DNA of 64,000 nucleotides, taken from Formicarius rufipectus (taxonomy: Eukaryota > Chordata > Aves > Passeriformes > Formicariidae). The stretch is taken from NCBI GenBank assembly GCA_013399695.1, contig VXAU01003160.1, positions 186,350 to 250,349 of the forward strand, given 5' to 3'. The notes beneath the pieces are model-generated. The model did no database searches and was not told the origin of the DNA. It was given only the letters and a program-made list of their open reading frames with translations. The translations under genes and the position numbers were made by a program. Shown here piece by piece: positions 57,346-64,000 of the stretch. Position 1 is the first letter of the stretch. Each line of letters starts with the position of its first letter.

Positions 57346-59739
57346 ATGGTATTTTCTAAAATTTTCAGTGTTGCAGCTTTTGACCATAATACTACAATGT
57401 CAGATATTGGCTTGTATTTGGAATGAAAATCTTAAAGCAGAAGATAGAAAGGGCATTTATCATGTTCTAGTGCTGTGATGATCCATTTTACAGAGTTTGA
57501 GTTCTGTACTATGCAGGAACTGAGCAGCTAGTTGGGCAATAACATCCAAACACTGTAGCACGTAAAACTTAGAGTCATTCCCTAAAACACCATCAAAATT
57601 GTTTCAAGGATCTCTATGACTCCATTCAACATGAAGAGCCTTGATTTAAAGCCCTCTTTTAAAAAACATCACCTTCCACGATGTATGTCAAAGCAACATC
57701 TGGAACATATCACATCTCTCCTTTTCTGACTATTGGAGTAAATTCTCAAAAACTAGCATTCCCTTCTCATTACTAGTGAATGATGTACATTTATGATCTG
57801 TTTGAATTTCTCCATCCAATCATGTTCTTCCTGACTTATGGGAAAGATATATTTGTTCAGCCACACTGTTCAGACAATTCAGTAATGACGTCCAGTCTTA
57901 CTGCCTGACATGAAGCACAGAAGAGAGTGTTCCATTTAAAAGTGTAGTCTTCACAAGGTCAATGTTGAAACACATATGCAAGACCCAGTATAATAATCAG
58001 ACCTTATGGACAAGATGGATAAATTTAATAAAACTTTTATAGTAAATTTTGACTTTTCCACACAGATGCTTAAAAGTTACAGTCTGAGTAAACATATGTC
58101 TATTTAGAAATACTTTTGTAACAGTTTTGCTTTGAAAATATGACTATCTCTTGTAAGCAATTTTGTCAAATACAGACATTTCCCACACAAGTTTGTTAAA
58201 TAAAGCCCATAAAAGTAAAACATCGAATCAGGCAAACCTCCAAATTTATACAAATGTACAATGTAAGAATTTTCCTGACATACAGAGGAGAGATCATGGA
58301 GTGTAATATTCTCAGGAAGTTACTCTTTTTCAAGTTAAATGATTAGAAAACTAAGTAGGTGTCAGAAAGATAAAAATATTTAATTACTTCCAACTAAGCA
58401 CACGTTTCTTCTGTATTATCCTGGAGAATGGCTCATTTAATTGCTCAAAAAGAATACAATGGAGTCCACAAGTTACCTTTCTGATACCATTTAGTTAAAT
58501 TGAATCATTAAATACAAGAATTGAGTACCTGGTTCTTCTTTATGCAGAAGTGTCTTTGTGTGAGTCTGGCAGTAGAGAAGGGCTGTTCAGAAGGGCTGTA
58601 AAACAAATACTGCAATTAATGCCTGACTGAATGCCCCCTGGCACCGATTGGAACATGAAACGAAAACCAACACCCAAATTTTCCCAAAGATTTTTCTAAA
58701 TGAAAAGTCCCATAACTGTCATCAAAATCATGAACTACTAAAGAATAGAAACAAATGTATTGTTTTTTTAATTTGATTTTTATGACAGAAGACTTCAGAA
58801 AGCTACTGTTGCTGTGATAAAAATACACCGGAAGAATACAAAGGCTTCTCTGAATTTGGTTTAGGAATACTTTTGTTTTTTTTCCAAATCATAATAGGAA
58901 AACAAGTGTTTTTCATAGAAATGCTGACATAACTTTACTAATAGCACCTTTAACGGAGATTGTTGCAATGTGTATTTACCCAGGTACAGGATTAAATAAG
59001 AGATGTGAACTCACCATAGCAACCCCTTCACCACATTGCAGATATGCTGCTTCCAAGATACGGCAAATGTTTCTGAAGAAATACACATGAATATTAGGTA
59101 AACATTTATCGATTCCAAATTGCATTTCAAAAATATTTTGCCATACAGTATAACAAAAAGCAGCATAACTTGATTCTATATACATTATTGTATTACTGGA
59201 TGGTACTTTCATCGTGTTATGATTATTGGCTCAAAATGTAAGTTTGAATTACTCCCCAATTCACTATAGCAAAAATAGTGACAAAGACACTATTGAGGTC
59301 CTCCTAAATGTCACTGTGAATCCTCACACTTCCTATTAATTCAGGAAACTTGTGTCCTATTTGGGCCTGATGATCTGAGATCTTGCAAAAATACTATTGT
59401 TCACCAGAAGATATTCAGTAAAGTTATGAGAATACAGTTAAGGTTGTATGTAGATTTTCTTCTAAACAGTCTTTTATCCCACTTTTAGACATTTTACTGT
59501 TTCCTCTTCATTCTACCTCTTTATCAGGTAATATGTGTCACTTCAATTTATCTGAATTTAGCTGAATTTGGAGGACAAAAAACATAATGTCAAGAAATAT
59601 GACTTCAGTAATTTCTGTATGGCTAAAATGTATTTTCACCTTGATGATGGGGGATGCTGGTATATCAAAGCCCTAAGCCGATTCCAACACTTCCTTTCCC
59701 ATTTACCTCTCTCCCCAGACTTGTCCCACCTGGTGTTGT
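57346..59739. other. Non-coding sequence between two CR1 copies
   Basis: AT-rich, without supported genes. Holds the weak exon-like segment at 59015-59072 (minus). Confidence 0.5.
59015..59072 (-). other. Weak candidate splice-bounded segment upstream of SLC38A4
   Basis: On the minus strand, GTGTATTTCTTCAG| is followed by 58 nt and then CTATG|GTGAGT. The pair of sites looks exon-like and lies in the right orientation for an alternative leader exon. It is weakened by an ATG as its last codon and by lack of any other support. Confidence 0.2.
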
Positions 59740-60478
59740 GACCAGGGAAGTTCCAAGCACAAATACAGACTGACCAGAGCATGGACTTAGAGCAGCCCTG
59801 GGGAGAAAACTTGGAGGTGCTGGTTGATGAGAAGTTCAACAATATGCACTTGCAGCCCAGAGAGCCTAATGTGTCCTGGGCTGAATCAAAGACAGCATGG
59901 GCAGCAGGTCGAGGGAGGTGATTCAGCTCCTCCACTCTGCTCTGGTGAGACCCCACCTGGAGTGCTGCATCCAGCTCTGGGGACTGCAACATCGGACAAA
60001 GATGGACCTGTTGAAGTGAGTCCATAAGAGGGCCACGAAGATCATCAGAGGGCTGGAGCACCTTTCCAGACGAGAAAGGCTGAAAAAGGTGGGACTGTTC
60101 AATCTTGAGAAGAGATGGCTTCATAGAGACCTTATACAAGCCTTCCAGTACCTAAAGGAGCTACAAAAGAGGTGGAGAGGGACTTTTCGCAAGGACATGT
60201 AGTGGTAGGACAAGGAGGAAAGGTCTTTAAACTGAAATAAGTCAGGTTTAAATTAGATATTAGGAAGAAATTCTTTACTGTGAGAGTGCTGAGGTACTGA
60301 AACAGCTTGCCCAGAGAAGTTGGGGATGCTCCATCCCTGGAGATATTTAAGACCAGGTTGGATGCAGCTCTGGGCAACCTGGTGTAGTGGAAGGAGACCC
60401 TGCCCATTTCAGGAAGGCTGAAATTAGATGATCTTAAAGGTCCTTTCCAACCCAAACCATTCTGTGATTCTATGATTG
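59740..60478 (+). mobile_element. CR1 LINE (CR1-Y-like), 5'-truncated
   Basis: About 740 nt in plus orientation. Recognisable CR1 ORF2 3' part at nucleotide level (GGTGCTGGTTGATGAGAAG, GCAGGTCGAGGGAGGTGATT, GACCCCACCTGGAGTGCTGC, GGGCCACGAAGATCATCAGA, GGAAGAAATTCTTTACTGTG) and the 3' tail CCTTTCCAACCCAAACCATT, CTGTGATTCTATGATTG. The reading frame is broken by several stops and indels, so it is older or more decayed than the copy at 57 kb and belongs to another subfamily. Left border approximate. Confidence 0.9.
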
Positions 60479-63400
60479 CATGAATGTTTTCAGTGTTACT
60501 CAGAACATTCATTCACTAAAGGTCTAAACTTTCTTGATTAATTATATACCTTCTTCTTCAGCCTTAAATGACTCTATCTGGGTGTGCATCATGTTTTCAT
60601 AGGTTTTCATAGCAATTTTGCTGAACCAGCTGGTTTAAAAATATGCATATAGACTTTAAAGACTTGTCAAAACCATAGAATTTTATCTTTAGAGTGGTTG
60701 TGGAAACCTAAGCTAGTGGGATACCGAATACAAGGGATCAGTTAGTGCAGACCAGATCAATACCATGTGCACCATTCTTGCATTTGTCATTCAGGACAAC
60801 TGAGGTTTTGTATATTTTGTAACAGAAATATTGATCAATTTTAGAATAAAAATGAATATATGTTAACATACTATTGTTGAAGTCTTTATTTTATACTTTG
60901 ATTTTACTTTTTTTATATGGCACTGTTTCTTCTACATTTAAATTAATGAGTTTTATTTCTGTTGGTTTGCCTAATTTGGTCACATTTATTACTAGCTTAT
61001 TATACCAGCAGCTTTCTATTATTTTAGATTTACAGATTCCTAATGAATTCCAAAGGAATTTCTGTAGTGAATTTAATCCTACTGACAAAACTTTGTTTTA
61101 ATTAGGTACCTCATGGGCTCTCAAAAATTGCTAACTCTAGTTAAGTTAAAAGGTTAAAATTCCTGCTGTATATCATTAAGTCTCTGCTGCCATGCAGGAG
61201 TGTCCAAATTTTTCCACTTAGCTAATCATTGAGTGATTTATTACCTTGGCATGCTCACTTTATTGGTCATGAGAATTCATGCTATGCCAAAATTAGGGGG
61301 TTCCTGAAGGTCTTCTCTCTGTGGTACAGAAATGCAAAAACCTTGAATGTATTTTGAATATTTTTGTTAGCAGAGGCTCATTAAAACCTTGAAGCATTTG
61401 TTAAGCCCAGAAACCTCATCACCAATCAGAATATTTACATTTGATCAGAAGGAAATTTTTTTGTTTGTTTTGTTTTGTTTTTTTTTTCCTTAAAAGCTAA
61501 CAAGATTGTTCATTGAAGATGCTTAAATTTCTGATGTTTAAAAATCAATTTAAATATCTTCTGATGAAGTGCATTCACCTCGTATGTAATTTATTTTTAT
61601 TACAGTACCATTTTATCTTTTTTTTCAAGAAGGGTTATTTATACTTGGGGTAAGGGATGAGGTACAGCAACAGAAGGGATGGTCCTTGTTGTTTCTGTGC
61701 ATTGGTGACATGCTCTGGACCCAGGTAACCCCATCTGTGATGGGATTCAGGGGTGCATCTGTCCCCTGACTTGGGGTGTGAGTGCTGCTGTGTGAAACCC
61801 CCACCCTGGTTCTGTGTCCCCATTCAGGATGGTGTGCTGTTCCTAGTGGGGACTGAGGCCAAGTGTCTGAGGGCTTGGAGGAGGTGTTCAGACCCAGGTT
61901 CTTTCCAGGACTGGTGGCCTCTCACCCAGATAAGCTGTGTCAGGAGCTGTATTTAATCTCTGGCTTTTACTCCCTTGCCATGACTCCCTGTCTGTGCAAA
62001 CCAGCTGCTGCTCAGGTGAGATGGGGTGATTCAGTCCGCACTGAAGAAACCCCACTACAGAAATCTTGCCTGAGAAGTTGTGTGACAATTTACACCTTGG
62101 TTATTGTTCAGAACTTTCTTTAAGCTGCTCACTGTGCTCTGTTTTGACTGTCTCTTTGTTCAGCTTTGGGACAATGTTAATTGTGATCTTATGGTGTCAG
62201 AGTTTGTCAGAAAGTATGTGAACTGTGCTGTGGTGCTCCTGTGGTTTTGTTTGTTTGTTTGTTTGCTTGCTTGTTCTGTTTTTGTTTGTTTTGGGGATTG
62301 TTTGCTTCTTTATTTTTTTGCCTGGCTGGTCAATCCACAGTACATCCACCACAAGTTTACCAGCTCCCCAAAACTAGGAATTGTGGTCGTGACCCTCAGA
62401 GGACTGAAATAACGATATGGCCATGTTATCAAACAATAACATTCTGGATGACTTTTCAAGATCTATACACTGTAGTTCAAATGATGGAAGTAGCCTAGTC
62501 ATCATGGCATTGATTTTCTTGTATTATCTTGAGATGCTTATGAATAACTGTAATAGGATACATCTGTAACATCACTTGTCTTTGCTACTGTAAATCCAGG
62601 TCATTAAAACCCTTCACAACCTGTATCGAAATGCATCAAAGGTTTGTCTATGTAGCTCTCCAAACAAGTATAACCAAAATTTCTGAAACTAGTGACAGCC
62701 AGGGGTGTGATGTGGCCAGCATCATATTCAGCTTTGAACCTCTGAATTCAACAGATGATTTACTTCAATAAATCCCTGGATTTATTGAAAATGCCTTTGG
62801 CACCAGTACAGGCCAGAGCTTGGTCTTTTGTCTCTGGATCCATGGGGAAGTTTGTCTCCCACACCCTGCTTTTTCCACATAAAAAAGAACAGCCACTTAG
62901 TAAGCCATGGAAATAGGTCATAATGTCCTGCTATACATGTTGCTGTAGATATTCACTGGGTGGACCCATTCAATAAAAATCAAACCACATCCCCTTGAAT
63001 CATTATTCTTCTCTCACGAAAATGTATTTCATCTTTACTTTTCCCCTACCTGCATTATTCCTAATGGAAGCAATCTATTACACATATTGCAACCTGATGT
63101 TAAAATTATTGTATTATAGTGCTTAATGTTTTAATTTTCTTAAAGTTTAATTTCTAATTTTTTTAATGGGAAGAAAATCACATCACCTATTTAAAAATTA
63201 AATGTCAGCATTACATGGCTCAGAGGAATACCATGAATCTTTCACTATTACCATCTTAGATTTCTGGACAGCATGACTTATTTTTTGCTATATCCATGTT
63301 TTTGCATAGTATTGTCAACTGCAATATTTGAAAAAGAATATTTCTTTCTGTTTTGCAGCGAACATTTCTGTTTGACATCACACAGTAATTCCTCATCAAT

Positions 63401-64000
63401 GGTGCTTGAAAGAAGTGAGCATTAAAGATTAATATGATATTGTACGGCTTACTGCACCACACACCAGCCAAGGCAGTGGGACACTGACTGTTGAACAGAT
63501 TTAGAAAATTACTAAGTATCTCTCCCAGATTTATTGGTGTAAATGGTCTGTTTTTAACATCAATCTCCAAAGTTAAATCTGTCAAATCACATTTCTTCCC
63601 TTATTTATTTTTCTTTGAATTTTTTTTCCCCTCAGTTGTTTGATATAAGAGAGCAAAAATCAAATAATCTTCAGGTATTTTGCTTATTGAAAATACTCTG
63701 TGTAAGATTTTTACTGTCCCTTTTCCCTGCTCCTGCAGTAACTTTTCCATAGATCATTGTTACAGATATATTGTATAATAAAGTAATGAGTAATACAGTG
63801 CAAACACACCCATTCTATCAATTGAATGAACTACAGCTTTTTGGCTGAAACAAGCAATAATATTATTTATAACTCACATTACATTCCATAAACTATGTTC
63901 TTATCTGGAAAGATACTATAAATGGTGTGGTAGGGTTCCTTTTTTTTTTTTTCCCCCTCCAGTGACTTTCTTGATGACCTCTCTTTTAATTTACAAATAA
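60479..64000. other. Upstream flank, no gene seen
   Basis: AT-rich sequence with T/G-rich tracts at 61456-61488 and 62245-62275. A GC-richer block at about 61640-62200 with several overlapping short open frames may be an old LTR or other interspersed element, but I cannot identify it. Ends near a T run (63940-63952). Confidence 0.45.
62245..62275. repeat. (GTTT)n/(GCTT)n microsatellite
   Basis: Four GTTT units followed by GCTT units. Confidence 0.85.

Noticed and set aside
59636..60512. Minus-strand open frames of 167 and 126 codons
   Set aside because: Reverse-strand shadows of the CR1 copy at 59740-60478.
1..64000. CRISPR arrays, operons, riboswitches, rRNA or tRNA genes
   Set aside because: None found on reading; this is vertebrate nuclear DNA, and no cloverleaf-like or rRNA-like segment was recognised.

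Overview
This window is vertebrate nuclear DNA, almost certainly from a neoavian and probably passerine bird. The signs are CR1 LINE 3' ends with their octamer-like tails (near 1.6, 5.6, 7.5, 45.4, 57 and 60 kb), a bird-type retroviral solo LTR at 15.4-16.5 kb, short GT-AG introns, AT-rich CpG-poor intergenic DNA, and no operons or bacterial features. The sequence is assembly-derived: there is a 768-nt run of N (53179-53946) and a single N at 16339.

One protein-coding gene can be assembled with confidence. It is SLC38A4 (SNAT4/ATA3, a sodium-coupled neutral amino acid transporter) on the minus strand, with start codon at 39429 and stop codon at 23228. I joined 15 coding exons by hand. All 14 introns are GT-AG, every phase closes, and the total is 1647 nt = 548 aa plus stop. 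The protein carries the SLC38 transmembrane core, the long TM5-TM6 extracellular loop with three N-glycosylation sequons, the cysteine pair C249/C322, and the short C-terminal tail. A 112-nt 5' leader precedes the ATG in the first coding exon and contains a 15-codon upstream ORF. A probable non-coding 5' exon lies at 43197-43259 and a weaker candidate at 59015-59072.

Layout. 1-22 kb: 3' intergenic flank of SLC38A4 with CR1 fragments, microsatellites and one minus-strand solo LTR; no gene is visible. About 22.0-23.2 kb: probable 3' UTR. 23.2-39.5 kb: coding part of SLC38A4. 39.5-64 kb: 5' intron(s) and upstream flank, with two 5'-truncated plus-strand CR1 copies (about 56.84-57.35 kb and 59.74-60.48 kb), a shorter CR1 tail (45.26-45.48 kb) and the assembly gap.

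I found no convincing new biological system. The points most worth checking are: a nearly open 570-nt reading frame of unknown origin filling most of intron 1 (38715-39284); two acceptors whose polypyrimidine tracts are microsatellites (exons 5 and 6); the upstream ORF; the unresolved first exon and promoter; and a hydrophobic orphan frame at 50800-51069. Most other open frames longer than 60 codons look like chance or repeat-derived frames.
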